Of a DNA stretch of 64,000 nt, positions 51,746 to 60,709 are shown one piece after another. Position 1 is the first letter of the stretch. Every line of letters begins with the position of its first letter. A program made the translations under genes and the position numbers. Under the pieces are notes generated by a model. It saw only the letters and a program-made list of their open reading frames with translations, was not told where the DNA came from and did no database searches. Source of the DNA: an uncultured Clostridium sp. (lineage in GTDB: Bacteria > Bacillota > Clostridia > Lachnospirales > Lachnospiraceae); NCBI GenBank assembly GCA_902496665.1, contig CABVBU010000004.1, forward strand, positions 1-64,000, given 5' to 3'.

Positions 51746-52693
51746 ATGAACTACGAAGAATTCTGTGCCGCACTGCAGGAGGAACTTTTTAACAGGCTGG
51801 ACACCAGCTGCTCGATCCACAGGGAACGTGTGCTCAAAAACAACGGCGTTGTGCTTGATTCCCTGGCTCTCTTAAGATCGGAAAAACACTGTTCCCCCGT
51901 GATCTCCCTGGAGATGCTGTATGAACAGTTTGAAAAAGGCCGCACACTGGCAGAACTCTGTGAATATATGATGTCGATCACTGACACACAGCTTCCTGTT
52001 TCCGTGACAAGTCTCACTTCCTTAAACAGTTTTGAGGAATTCCGTGACCAGATCACCTGGCGGCTTATCTCCCGCGATAAAAATGAGGAGCTGTTAAAGA
52101 CGATTCCCTGGATCCCTTTTCTGGACCTCGCGGTGATCTTCTCCCTGATCATCGAGTCTGAAGGTGAGACCCAGATCAGCTCTGTCGTCACGAACACGGT
52201 ATCTGCTTCCTGGAATGTGACAGCAGGAGAACTTTTTGTGCTTGCAAAAGAAAATACACCGCGGATCTTTCCTTCAAGTTTCCGCCGCCTTGAAACAGTG
52301 ATCGAGGAATATTTCCCAGGAGCTACTGACTTTGTGCACGAAGACTGCCCTGTTCCGACGCTCTATGTCCTCACGAACGATGCCGCGCACAACGGTGCCT
52401 CCTGCGTCCTCTATCCTGATAAATTAAAAGGCCTCGCGGACGAGTTTGGAAGTGATCTTCTCATTCTTCCATCCAGTATCCACGAGGTCCTGATCATCGC
52501 TGATTCAGAAAATTTTACGGAACATGACTATCATGTCTTCTGCAATACGATCAAGAATGTCAACCGCGAGTCGATCCAGCCGGAAGACTTTCTCTCTGAT
52601 AACATGTATCTGTATCGCAGAGAAACGGATAACCTGCAGATCTTTACGGAAGTTCCTTGTGGTTCTTCCGTAGGCTCGGCTGCATGTGTTTAA
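51746..52693 (+). CDS. DUF5688-like protein of unknown function
   Basis: This 315-residue cytoplasmic protein has no signal peptide or membrane helix. It opens MNYEEFCAALQEELFNRL, has SIHRERVLKNNGVVLDSLALL near residue 23, and ends with PCGSSVGSAACV. The middle contains YVLTNDAAHNGASCVLYPDKLKGLADEFGSDLLILPSSIHEVLII, typical of the DUF5688 proteins that are abundant in Lachnospiraceae. Function is unknown. The start has AGGAGGTATTACA. The family name is from memory of such sequences and should be verified. Confidence 0.6.
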   Translation: MNYEEFCAALQEELFNRLDTSCSIHRERVLKNNGVVLDSLALLRSEKHCSPVISLEMLYEQFEKGRTLAELCEYMMSITDTQLPVSVTSLTSLNSFEEFRDQITWRLISRDKNEELLKTIPWIPFLDLAVIFSLIIESEGETQISSVVTNTVSASWNVTAGELFVLAKENTPRIFPSSFRRLETVIEEYFPGATDFVHEDCPVPTLYVLTNDAAHNGASCVLYPDKLKGLADEFGSDLLILPSSIHEVLIIADSENFTEHDYHVFCNTIKNVNRESIQPEDFLSDNMYLYRRETDNLQIFTEVPCGSSVGSAACV

Positions 52694-52741
52694 GTGCAGA
52701 CAAACGAAGCTGTACACATTCTACCGCCGTCAACTAGCCAT

Positions 52742-53188
52742 TCAATTTCGTCTCGCATGACTTCCTTCATGGTAAAGATGCACAAGGTTGACAACAGAAT
52801 CTGTGATAAAGATTGCCAGGGCGATCGCGCCTGCCGTGTGAAGCGTCAGGATTAGGTAATGGGTTGAAAGTGCCTGGTCTCCCTGGATCAGGTAATATAC
52901 TGTCCGGTAGATTCCTGCTCCAGGCACAGACGGAAGGATTCCTGCGATAAGGAATACCGTCACTGGTGCTTTCTTGATCCTGGCAAGAATATGGCTCAGA
53001 AACGCCACCGCGAGGATCGAAAAGAACGCGGCCTGGAGTGTTGAATGAGTCAGATTATTGATCACTAAATATGCCCACCAGGCAAATCCACCAGAAAAAG
53101 CCGCGTACGGAAGGAACTTTTTCGGAGTCTCCGTCAGAATGGAAAACATCGCGATCGCCCAGACTGCGCTGAATACCTGTATGATCAT
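52742..53188 (-). CDS. Threonine/serine exporter, small (C-terminal) subunit
   Basis: This 148-residue membrane protein has four to five helices and matches the C-terminal half of ThrE (YjjB type): ILPSVPGAGIYRTVYYLIQGD. Together with the product of the upstream gene, which overlaps by 4 bp (ATGA), it should form a split ThrE-like exporter of threonine or serine, or a dicarboxylate exporter as for YjjPB in E. coli. Confidence 0.85.
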   Translation of the reverse strand: MIIQVFSAVWAIAMFSILTETPKKFLPYAAFSGGFAWWAYLVINNLTHSTLQAAFFSILAVAFLSHILARIKKAPVTVFLIAGILPSVPGAGIYRTVYYLIQGDQALSTHYLILTLHTAGAIALAIFITDSVVNLVHLYHEGSHARRN

Positions 53189-53961
53189 AAGAGTCCTCCT
53201 TCCATGCTGCGGGCCAAAAGAAGTCCCGCACCAACTCCAAACGCAACTGCGAGTCCCACAACGATCGCTTCCAGAATTCTGGCGGATCCGGCTGCGTAGT
53301 CCCCGTTTAAGGTATCACGGATCGCCGTTGTAAACGTTACGCCCGGGACAAGCGGCATGACAGCGCTGACGATAATCGTATCTGAATTCAGTCCCGGATA
53401 AGAGTGGCTGATCGTCATAGCTGAAAACGCAAGCACAAACGCTCCAAACGCGTTAAAGCAGAAATCGTTGAATTTCAAGGCTTCTCCAATCCATGCGGCT
53501 ACCGCCAGGCAGACACCGACTACCGCTGCCGCCAGAAAGTCTCCCAGGGAGCCGCCGAACATAGGCGCAAAAAACGCCGAAACACCAACATACCCCAGTC
53601 CCTGGGTCAGCCAGTCATACTGGGTCGCCTTCGGTGACTGGATCTCCTGCAGCTGCCTTAACGCCTCCTCCACCGTGATCTTTCCCTCACAGAAATGGCG
53701 CGATACATCGTTTACCAGGCAGATCCGGTTGATGCTGGTGCATCTGGCCGCAACACGCTTGACACGGGTCAGTGGCTCCTTATTTGGATCGCTCAGCGTG
53801 ACAAAGATTCCCGTTCCATATACGATCGTCTCTGTCTGTTCGTACTCCGAGCGTTTCAGCATATGATTCATGGTGTCTTCCACCCTGTAGATCTCCGCTC
53901 CGCTGACAAGCATGAGTTCGCCCGCCAGTACCACAGCTTCCAGCAGTGTTTTTTCATTCAT
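53185..53961 (-). CDS. Threonine/serine exporter, large (N-terminal) subunit
   Basis: This 258-residue protein corresponds to the ThrE N-terminal half (YjjP type). A soluble start (AGELMLVSGAEIYRVEDTMNHML; YGTGIFVTLSD) is followed by five membrane segments and the conserved VMPLVPGVTFTTAIRDTLNGDYAAGSARILEAIV. The next gene supplies the C-terminal half. First gene of the pair. Confidence 0.86.
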   Translation of the reverse strand: MNEKTLLEAVVLAGELMLVSGAEIYRVEDTMNHMLKRSEYEQTETIVYGTGIFVTLSDPNKEPLTRVKRVAARCTSINRICLVNDVSRHFCEGKITVEEALRQLQEIQSPKATQYDWLTQGLGYVGVSAFFAPMFGGSLGDFLAAAVVGVCLAVAAWIGEALKFNDFCFNAFGAFVLAFSAMTISHSYPGLNSDTIIVSAVMPLVPGVTFTTAIRDTLNGDYAAGSARILEAIVVGLAVAFGVGAGLLLARSMEGGLL

Positions 53962-54082
53962 TTATTACCCCTTTTAACCCCTTTAATCTTTTATAACCGC
54001 TATATAACACATTTGCCGCAGGATCCACTATTGTAGATCTTCTGCCCGCGTGGCAGCAGTTATCGTTTTCAAATTTTTTTGA

Positions 54083-56080
54083 TCAGAACAAGCGGCTTCC
54101 GATCTGGAATACAAGAAATGCCGCCGACCAGGCAAGCACAAGCTGGAACATGACCATCCCCAGTGTCCATCTCCAGGACTGTGTTTCCCTCTTGATCGTC
54201 GCGATCGTCGCAATACATGGTGTATAGAGAAGGCAGAATACCATGAGCGCATAAGCGTTCACTGCCGTGAATCCTGTTCCCCCAAGGATTCCTAAGAGTT
54301 CCGCCATTCCCGCTGCCGAATTGATATTGCCGATCCCGTAAAGAACGGACATACTCGAGACAACGACCTCCTTTGCGGAGATTCCGGAGATCAATGCTAC
54401 CGCGATCTGCCAGCTTCCAAGACCAACCGGCTTTAGTACCGGCACAAGGATCTGTCCGAATTTTGCCGCAAAGCTGTCCGCCACATCAGAAATAAATCCC
54501 GTCGGTCCCACATTCATGACAAACCACAGGATGATCGATGCCAGGAAGATCGTTGTCCCCGCCTTTGTCAGGTAATCTTTTATTTTTTCCCAGACATAGA
54601 TCGCCACAGTTCTGAGATTCGGAATCTTATATTCCGGAAGTTCGATCAGAAGAGCATTCTCTGTTTTATTATCTGTCATTCTATGTACAATAAGCGCGAT
54701 GAGGATCGCCATGGCAACTCCCACCAGATAAAGGGAATATGCCACTAACATTGCCGATTTCGGGAAGAACATATCCGCCAGCAAAACATAGATCGTAAGT
54801 CTCGCTGAGCAGGACATAAACGGCGTGATAAGGATCGTCTTCAAGCGGTCTCTCTGATTCTCCAGCGCCCTGGTCGCCATGACCGCGGGAACTGTACAGC
54901 CAAATCCCAGCAGCATCGGCAGAAACGCACGGCCGGAAAGTCCGACCATCCCCATAGTCTCATTCATGACATAGGCGACTCTTGCCATGTATCCGCTGTC
55001 CTCCAGGAACGCAAGCGCAAGGAAAAGGATAAAGATGTTTGGAAGAAATGTCAGGATTCCTCCAACTCCCGCCAACGCACCATCAACGACCAGAGAGATC
55101 ACCCAGTCGGAAGCTCCTGCTGAATGAAGCCCGGACAAAACGCCGAGTGACAGCAATTCCAGTCCCTGTTCAAAGTATCCTTTCAGAAAATCCCCGACTG
55201 TGAATGTCAGGAAAAAGACTAATGCCATAATTCCAAAGAATACCGGAATTCCCAGGATCGGATGAGTCAGAATCTTATCTACCTGATCTGTCATATGAGA
55301 TTTTTCTTCTTTATTAAACAGACATTCCTTGATTACTGATTCCACGTAATCGTATTTTTCATTGATAATCTCTTTTTCGAAGCTTCTCGGCACGATCTGT
55401 TTCAGTTCGACCGGATGGTCCTTCAGGACTTCCTTGTCATATTCGAGCATCTTGATCGCATGCCAGCGCAGATTTGTGAGATCCGAATACTTCTCCCGCA
55501 GAAGGTCTTCTACCCGCTGGATCCGGTCCTCAATCTCCCTGTCATAGCGGACGATCACGCCCTGGGGACCTTCCTCATAATGATGTACCACAGCGTGCAT
55601 CAGCACGTCAAGTCCTGTGCGCTTTCTTGCGGAGACTGGAACCACCGGGATCCCGCCAAGCATCTCCGGAAGTCTGTGAAGGTCAATCTCCATTCCACGC
55701 TCTTCGATGATATCCATCATATTGAGGGCCAGAATGACTGGTTTCTTTAATTCTAAAAGCTGCAGCGTCAGATAAAGGTTCCGCTCCAGAGATGATGCGT
55801 CTACAACGTTGATAATTACGTCCACGCCATCTTCCTCGATGCACCTTCTTGTGACAAGCTCCTCCATTGTATATGAAGTAAGGCTGTAGATTCCCGGCGT
55901 ATCGATCACACGGATCTTCCGCCCTTTATAGCTCGTCTCTCCTTCCATCCGCTCGACCGTAACGCCGGGCCAGTTTGCGACCTTTAATTTTGCTCCCGTA
56001 AATGCATTGAACAGCGTAGTCTTTCCACAGTTCGGATTTCCCACAAAACAGACCGTGATCGGTCTCTCACCTGTGCTCAT
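54083..56080 (-). CDS. feoB: Ferrous iron transport protein B
   Basis: This 665-residue inner-membrane Fe2+ transporter starts with a G domain: GNPNCGKTTLF (G1, residues 14-24), DTPGIYSL (G3), LNMMD (G4) and VSARKRTG (G5). A helical GDI domain and the Gate/core membrane segments (SGRAFLPMLLGFGCTVPAVMATR; FMSCSARLTIYVLLADMFF) follow. Its start overlaps the feoA stop by 4 bp. No FeoC is present. Controlled with feoA by the Fur-box promoter. Confidence 0.95.
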   Translation of the reverse strand: MSTGERPITVCFVGNPNCGKTTLFNAFTGAKLKVANWPGVTVERMEGETSYKGRKIRVIDTPGIYSLTSYTMEELVTRRCIEEDGVDVIINVVDASSLERNLYLTLQLLELKKPVILALNMMDIIEERGMEIDLHRLPEMLGGIPVVPVSARKRTGLDVLMHAVVHHYEEGPQGVIVRYDREIEDRIQRVEDLLREKYSDLTNLRWHAIKMLEYDKEVLKDHPVELKQIVPRSFEKEIINEKYDYVESVIKECLFNKEEKSHMTDQVDKILTHPILGIPVFFGIMALVFFLTFTVGDFLKGYFEQGLELLSLGVLSGLHSAGASDWVISLVVDGALAGVGGILTFLPNIFILFLALAFLEDSGYMARVAYVMNETMGMVGLSGRAFLPMLLGFGCTVPAVMATRALENQRDRLKTILITPFMSCSARLTIYVLLADMFFPKSAMLVAYSLYLVGVAMAILIALIVHRMTDNKTENALLIELPEYKIPNLRTVAIYVWEKIKDYLTKAGTTIFLASIILWFVMNVGPTGFISDVADSFAAKFGQILVPVLKPVGLGSWQIAVALISGISAKEVVVSSMSVLYGIGNINSAAGMAELLGILGGTGFTAVNAYALMVFCLLYTPCIATIATIKRETQSWRWTLGMVMFQLVLAWSAAFLVFQIGSRLF

Positions 56081-56307
56081 GATACCGCCTCCTCTTTTAC
56101 CTCAATTCCACCGGTAATTCTTCTTCCCAGTGCAAGGCGGGTTCCACGGACTTTGATGATCATGGTTCCGCTGTTTTTCTTATTCATCACTAGAAGAGGC
56201 GTATTCTCATTTACCCCCAGCGCCTCTAAACGCCGGTTAATTGCCTCCTCCACATGAACTGACTCGACCAGATACGTCGCGCCAATATTTCCTTCATATA
56301 GTTTCAT
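56077..56307 (-). CDS. feoA: Ferrous iron transport protein A
   Basis: This 76-residue SH3-like cytoplasmic protein assists FeoB: KLYEGNIGATYLVESVHVEEAINRRLEALGV...RLALGRRITGGIEV. The start at 56307 is chosen because AAGGATGG stands just upstream and the domain begins there; an ATG at 56355 would extend it by 16 unconserved residues. Confidence 0.9.
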   Translation of the reverse strand: MKLYEGNIGATYLVESVHVEEAINRRLEALGVNENTPLLVMNKKNSGTMIIKVRGTRLALGRRITGGIEVKEEAVS

Positions 56308-56363
56308 CCTGTGTCCATCCTTCACTATCATAATCGACAGAGCCGACTCTGTCATCTGGAAAT

Positions 56364-56392
56364 ATTGTATTCTTGTTGAGAATAATTGTCAA
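56364..56392 (-). promoter_or_regulatory. feoAB promoter
   Basis: The minus strand reads TTGACA (56387-56392), 17 bp, TACAAT (56364-56369), near consensus, about 57 bp before the feoA start. Confidence 0.8.
56377..56391. promoter_or_regulatory. Fur box over the feoAB promoter
   Basis: TGAGAATAATTGTCA matches the 7-1-7 Fur consensus TGATAATNATTATCA at 12 of 14 informative positions. It covers the -35 and part of the spacer, so iron-loaded Fur should block feoAB transcription. Confidence 0.75.
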
Positions 56393-56440
56393 TAAGTGTA
56401 TCCTGGCACATTCGTCCGCATGGTGCGGGCACATAGCAAA

Positions 56441-56471
56441 AGGACTAAGAATTTTTCTCATAGTCCTTTCA
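56441..56471 (-). terminator. uvrB terminator
   Basis: AAAGGACTA and TAGTCCTTT pair around a 13-nt loop; on the minus strand the stem runs into CTTTTGCT, 18 bp past the uvrB stop. Confidence 0.7.
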
Positions 56472-56488
56472 CTTTCTGGATTTATATC

Positions 56489-58477
56489 TTATTTTTCCAG
56501 TTCCAGCAGCATCTGCTTCACTTCCTTCATCCGGTCACGCAGCTTTGCGGCCTCTTCGAAATTCAGTTCTGCTGCCGCCTGGCGCATCTTCTTTGTGAGT
56601 TCCTTTGCAAGCTTCTCCAGTTCCCTTGCATCCATGGATTCCGGATCTTTCCTGAACTCTTCTTCGCTGGCACTGGCAGCCTTGGAGATTGCGATCAGAT
56701 CACGGACCGCTTTCTTTATGGTCTGCGGAGTGATTCCGTGTTCCTCATTGTACTTCTGCTGGATCTTACGGCGGCGGTTCGTCTCGTCGATGGCGGCCCG
56801 CATGGAATCGGTAATGGAATCCGCATACATGATCACATGGCCTTCGGCGTTTCGCGCGGCACGTCCGATTGTCTGGATCAAGGATGTCTCCGAACGGAGG
56901 AATCCTTCCTTGTCCGCATCCAGGATCGCCACAAGCGTGATCTCCGGGATATCGAGTCCCTCTCTGAGGAGGTTGATTCCCACAAGAACATCAAAGACAT
57001 CCAGACGCATATCGCGGATGATCTCGGCGCGCTCCAATGTATCGATATCCGAGTGCAGATATTTCACTCGGATTCCGGCTTCCCTGATATAATCCGTAAG
57101 GTCTTCCGCCATACGCTTTGTAAGCGTTGTGATCAGGACCTTGTTGTGTTTTTCTACTTCTTTATTGATCTCGCCCACAAGATCATCGATCTGTCCCTCC
57201 ACCGGCCGCACGGAGATCTCCGGATCAAGAAGTCCTGTCGGGCGGATGATCTGCTCCGCGCGGAGAAGTTCATGGTCCGCCTCATAAGTGGACGGAGTCG
57301 CTGACACAAACATCATCTGATTGATATGTGTCTCAAACTCCTCAAAATTCAACGGGCGGTTATCCAGGGCAGACGGCAGGCGGAATCCATAATCCACCAG
57401 TGTCTTCTTTCTCGACCGGTCACCGAAATACATGCCGCGGACCTGCGGAAGCGTGATATGGGACTCGTCCACGATGATCAGGAAATCATCAGGAAAATAG
57501 TCAAGCAGTGTACACGGCGGCTGTCCCGGTGCAGATCCCACAAGATGACGGGAATAGTTCTCGATTCCGGAACAGAAGCCTGTCTCTCTCATCATCTCCA
57601 CATCAAAATTCGTCCGTTCCGCGATTCTCTGTGCCTCCAGAAGCTTATCCTCACTCTTAAAAAAGGTTACCTGTTCTTTCATTTCCGCAAGGATATTTTC
57701 CGTCGCCCGCATCATCTTTTCTTTCGGTACAACATAGTGGGACGCCGGGAAGATCGCCACATGCTCCAGCTGCGCTTTCACCTCTCCGGTCAGCGCCTCG
57801 ATCTCCATGATCCTGTCCACCTCGTCCCCGAAGAACTCGATCCGGTAGGCCTCGCTTCCAGAATAAGCCGGGAATACTTCCAGCACATCACCTCTTACCC
57901 GGAAGCTTCCGCGCTTGAAATCCATCTCATTTCTCGTATACTGGATATCGATCAGCTTATGGATCACCTCATCCCTGTCCTTCTCCATTCCCGGGCGCAG
58001 GGAGATCACCATGTTCTTATAATCGATCGGGCTTCCTAATCCGTAAATGCAGGACACGGAGGCCACGATGATCACATCATTTCTCTCTGACAGTGCTGCC
58101 GTCGCAGAGTGGCGCAGCTTATCGATCTCATCGTTGATCGCGGAATCCTTCTCAATATAGGTATCCGTAGACGGCACATACGCCTCCGGCTGATAGTAAT
58201 CATAATAGGAGACAAAGTACTCCACCGCATTGTTCGGGAAAAACTCTTTCATCTCCGAATAAAGCTGCGCCGCCAGCGTCTTATTGTGGGCGATCACCAA
58301 CGTCGGCTTATTGAGCTGCTGGATCACATTCGCCATCGTAAACGTCTTACCGGATCCGGTCACTCCAAGCAGCGTCTCAAACTGATTCCCCTCTTTAAAT
58401 CCCTTCACCAGCTGCTCGATCGCCTGCGGCTGATCTCCGGTAGGCTGGTATTCTGATACTAATTCAAAATGATCCAT
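56489..58477 (-). CDS. uvrB: Excinuclease ABC subunit B
   Basis: This 662-residue nucleotide-excision repair helicase has Walker A GVTGSGKTFTMANVI, the beta-hairpin YYDYYQPEAYVPSTDTYIEKD that grips damaged DNA, DESHITLPQVRGMY, and helicase motif VI IQTIGRAARNAEGHVIMYAD. A C-terminal UVR motif (ELEKLAKELTKKMRQAAAELNFEEAAKLRDRM) binds UvrC. uvrA is not adjacent. A possible LexA site lies upstream at 58650. Confidence 0.96.
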   Translation of the reverse strand: MDHFELVSEYQPTGDQPQAIEQLVKGFKEGNQFETLLGVTGSGKTFTMANVIQQLNKPTLVIAHNKTLAAQLYSEMKEFFPNNAVEYFVSYYDYYQPEAYVPSTDTYIEKDSAINDEIDKLRHSATAALSERNDVIIVASVSCIYGLGSPIDYKNMVISLRPGMEKDRDEVIHKLIDIQYTRNEMDFKRGSFRVRGDVLEVFPAYSGSEAYRIEFFGDEVDRIMEIEALTGEVKAQLEHVAIFPASHYVVPKEKMMRATENILAEMKEQVTFFKSEDKLLEAQRIAERTNFDVEMMRETGFCSGIENYSRHLVGSAPGQPPCTLLDYFPDDFLIIVDESHITLPQVRGMYFGDRSRKKTLVDYGFRLPSALDNRPLNFEEFETHINQMMFVSATPSTYEADHELLRAEQIIRPTGLLDPEISVRPVEGQIDDLVGEINKEVEKHNKVLITTLTKRMAEDLTDYIREAGIRVKYLHSDIDTLERAEIIRDMRLDVFDVLVGINLLREGLDIPEITLVAILDADKEGFLRSETSLIQTIGRAARNAEGHVIMYADSITDSMRAAIDETNRRRKIQQKYNEEHGITPQTIKKAVRDLIAISKAASASEEEFRKDPESMDARELEKLAKELTKKMRQAAAELNFEEAAKLRDRMKEVKQMLLELEK

Positions 58478-58513
58478 ATGATTTCTCCTGACCTATCCAT
58501 GATATTATTAGAA

Positions 58514-58588
58514 GCAGTGCAAAGATCCCAACGGCGAAGCCGATCTGGAATATCTCTCCGCCTCAGGCTATGAATGTACGGAATCGTT
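58514..58588 (-). repeat. Degenerate internal part of the 133-bp repeat family, copy H
   Basis: GTGCAAAGATCCCA, then CGGCGAAGCCGATCTGGAAT, then CTATGAATGTACGGAAT parallels 17118-17184 of copy C. The central stem is again intact (CGGC/GCCG in place of CAGC/GCTG). It lies between uvrB and the bioA terminator. Confidence 0.5.
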
Positions 58589-58629
58589 TCATTCTTAGTA
58601 TATTACCTGTCCAGTATAGCATTCAAACT

Positions 58630-58672
58630 AAAAAAAGTACAGAACAAATCGAATGTTTGTTCTGTACTGTAT
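58630..58672 (-). terminator. bioA terminator
   Basis: AGTACAGAACAAA (58636-58648) and TTTGTTCTGTACT (58656-58668) form a perfect 13-bp stem; the minus strand continues with seven T. It ends the bioYDA operon 20 bp after the bioA stop. Confidence 0.9.
58650..58663. promoter_or_regulatory. Possible LexA box upstream of uvrB
   Basis: CGAATGTTTGTTCT resembles the Gram-positive LexA box CGAACRNRYGTTYC at 11 of 14 positions (on the other strand GAAC-N4-ATTC). It is embedded in the bioA terminator stem, about 170 bp before uvrB and next to possible -10 sequences (TATACT). uvrB is a common LexA target, but the match is imperfect. Confidence 0.3.
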
Positions 58673-58687
58673 TTACTGTCCGCATTC

Positions 58688-59887
58688 CTACCTTGCAAAC
58701 CAATCTTTCATACACTGAAGCACCTGCACCAGCTCGTCCTCCTGGATCACATACGGCACCATTGCGTAGAGGTAATTTAAGAACGGACGGCTGAACACGC
58801 CTCTCTTGTAGGCATACTCCTGATATCCTTTCAATACGGCCGGATCGTAGACTTCGACACAGACGCAGCCGCCCATGATCCGGACTTCGCGGATCCTGGG
58901 GTCTGTGAAGCCCTCCATCTCGCGGCGGGTCACCGCTTCGATCCTTTTGATCTTTTCCATGTAGTTCTGGGTCTCGAACAGTTCGATCGATGCCAGGGCC
59001 GCGCTGCACGCCAGCGCATTTCCCATGAATGTCGGTCCATGCATCAGGGCATGTTCCGGAACATCATCGTAGAAGCCCTCAAATACTTTCCGGTTTGCCA
59101 CGGTGGCAGCGTGACCGATATATCCGCCTGTCAGTGCCTTTCCAAGAACCAGAATATCCGGGAGGACCAGATCCGCCACGAAACGATTGCCGGTCCGGCC
59201 AAATCCAGTCGCCACCTCATCGAAGACCAGAAGGACACCGTACTGGTCGCAAAGCTCTCTCGCCTTCTTTAAGAAGGAAACGTCATACATCCGCATGCCG
59301 CCGGCTCCTTGTAAAAGCGGTTCTACCAGCACACAGTTCAGTCTGTCATGATACTTTTCAAATGCCTCTTCCAGGGCCGTGATCTCCGTCGGAATATGGA
59401 CCACATACGGGCTTGCCCCGTAAGCTTTCAGCACGAAATGGTAGTCCTCATCGTCTCCCGCTTCCATCGTCTTAAAGGTGTCGCCGTGGTAGGCATGCTC
59501 CAGGGCCAGGATCATGGTCCGCTTCTCATCTCCCCGGTTCATATAATACTGCAGCGCCATTTTTAACGCCACTTCCACCGCCACACTGCCGGAATCGGAA
59601 AAGAAACAGTAATCCAGATCCCCCGGCAGCCAGGACGCCAGTTTCTCCGACAGCTTTCTCGCCGGTTCGTGGGTCAGCCCGCCCAGCATGACATGGGAAA
59701 ACTTCTCCACCTGGGAGATGATCGCCTGGTTGATCACCGGGTGCTTATATCCGTGGATCACGCTCCACCAGGATGAGACCGAATCGATCATCTTCTGATC
59801 TTTCGTATAGAGATATACCCCGTTCGCGTCCACGATCTCATAGGGCGCTTTCATTGTTTTTAACTGTTCATATGGATACCAGATCAT
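58688..59887 (-). CDS. bioA: Adenosylmethionine-8-amino-7-oxononanoate aminotransferase
   Basis: This 399-residue PLP enzyme of biotin synthesis converts KAPA to DAPA with SAM as amino donor. Motifs: SWWSVIHGYKHP near the start, FFSDSGSVAVEVALKMALQYY, EHAYHGDTFKTM, VFDEVATGFGRTG and LGKALTGGYIGHAATV with the PLP lysine. The start at 59887 is chosen for AAGGAG 9 nt upstream. Third gene of the bioYDA operon. Confidence 0.94.
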   Translation of the reverse strand: MIWYPYEQLKTMKAPYEIVDANGVYLYTKDQKMIDSVSSWWSVIHGYKHPVINQAIISQVEKFSHVMLGGLTHEPARKLSEKLASWLPGDLDYCFFSDSGSVAVEVALKMALQYYMNRGDEKRTMILALEHAYHGDTFKTMEAGDDEDYHFVLKAYGASPYVVHIPTEITALEEAFEKYHDRLNCVLVEPLLQGAGGMRMYDVSFLKKARELCDQYGVLLVFDEVATGFGRTGNRFVADLVLPDILVLGKALTGGYIGHAATVANRKVFEGFYDDVPEHALMHGPTFMGNALACSAALASIELFETQNYMEKIKRIEAVTRREMEGFTDPRIREVRIMGGCVCVEVYDPAVLKGYQEYAYKRGVFSRPFLNYLYAMVPYVIQEDELVQVLQCMKDWFAR

Positions 59888-60010
59888 CGTTTTCTTCTCC
59901 TTCATCTTAACATGGACTCCCCGGTCCCTTCCGACCCATTGCTGCAAATGGGATTCCCGGGAGCACGTCAGCACTTATCGCTTTCTAATATAATTTCGGC
60001 ATATTCACGG

Positions 60011-60706
60011 TCATTTTCCCGCAGTCTCATACAACGCTTTCAAATCCTCCGCGTCCATGGAAAGCTCCGTGTCACCGTCCGCCACACAGGCAATCACAGG
60101 AACTCCTGTATAATACTCGCACATTTTCCGGTTGTCCTCATGGAGCAGATCTCCCTGCTTATAGTGATTGAAAATGATCCCCTTCAACGGAATTCCCTGC
60201 TCTTTAAGATAGTACGCGGTCAGCGCCACACCGTTGATCGTGCCGAGCCCCGCGTCCGCGATCATCAGACACCCAAGACCGCAGGCTTTGACTACCTCCG
60301 GCAGGCGGATATCCGCCTCATCAAAGCAGAGCGGACAGAGGATTCCGCCGCTTCCTTCCATCGTCACGTACTCGTACTCCTCACAGACCTTCTGAAATCC
60401 CGCAAGTACCGTATCCATCCGGACCGGATTGCCCTCAAGCCGTGATGCCAGATGTGGGGAGACAGCTGTCTCGTAGACATATGGACACATTTCCTCAAGG
60501 GGCTGGCGGATTCCAGACATATTTTTTACCTGGAGCGCGTCCCCCGGGATCAGGCTGCCATCCGGACGTCTCTCATTGCCGCTCATGGCAGCCTTATAGT
60601 AGGCCGCGTCCGCACCGCTCTCCCTCAGTTTTTTCACGATCAATCCTGTCACATACGTTTTTCCGACATCTGTTCCCGTTCCTGTGATAAAAATATTTCT
60701 GCTCAT
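60011..60706 (-). CDS. bioD: Dethiobiotin synthetase
   Basis: This 231-residue ATP-dependent carboxylase closes the ureido ring of dethiobiotin. P-loop GTGTDVGKTYVTGLI is at residues 8-22, with a second conserved stretch TMEGSGGILCPL and DAGLGTINGVALTAYYLKEQ. It starts 3 nt after the bioY stop, so translation is coupled, and is followed by bioA after 123 bp. Confidence 0.94.
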   Translation of the reverse strand: MSRNIFITGTGTDVGKTYVTGLIVKKLRESGADAAYYKAAMSGNERRPDGSLIPGDALQVKNMSGIRQPLEEMCPYVYETAVSPHLASRLEGNPVRMDTVLAGFQKVCEEYEYVTMEGSGGILCPLCFDEADIRLPEVVKACGLGCLMIADAGLGTINGVALTAYYLKEQGIPLKGIIFNHYKQGDLLHEDNRKMCEYYTGVPVIACVADGDTELSMDAEDLKALYETAGK

Positions 60707-60709
60707 TTC

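Noticed and set aside
56396..57304. 302-codon open frame antisense to uvrB
   Set aside because: It lies wholly opposite a certain gene and mirrors its codon bias. The protein is low-complexity and resembles nothing known. The same holds for the other long antisense frames over pepF, addA, addB and ppk.
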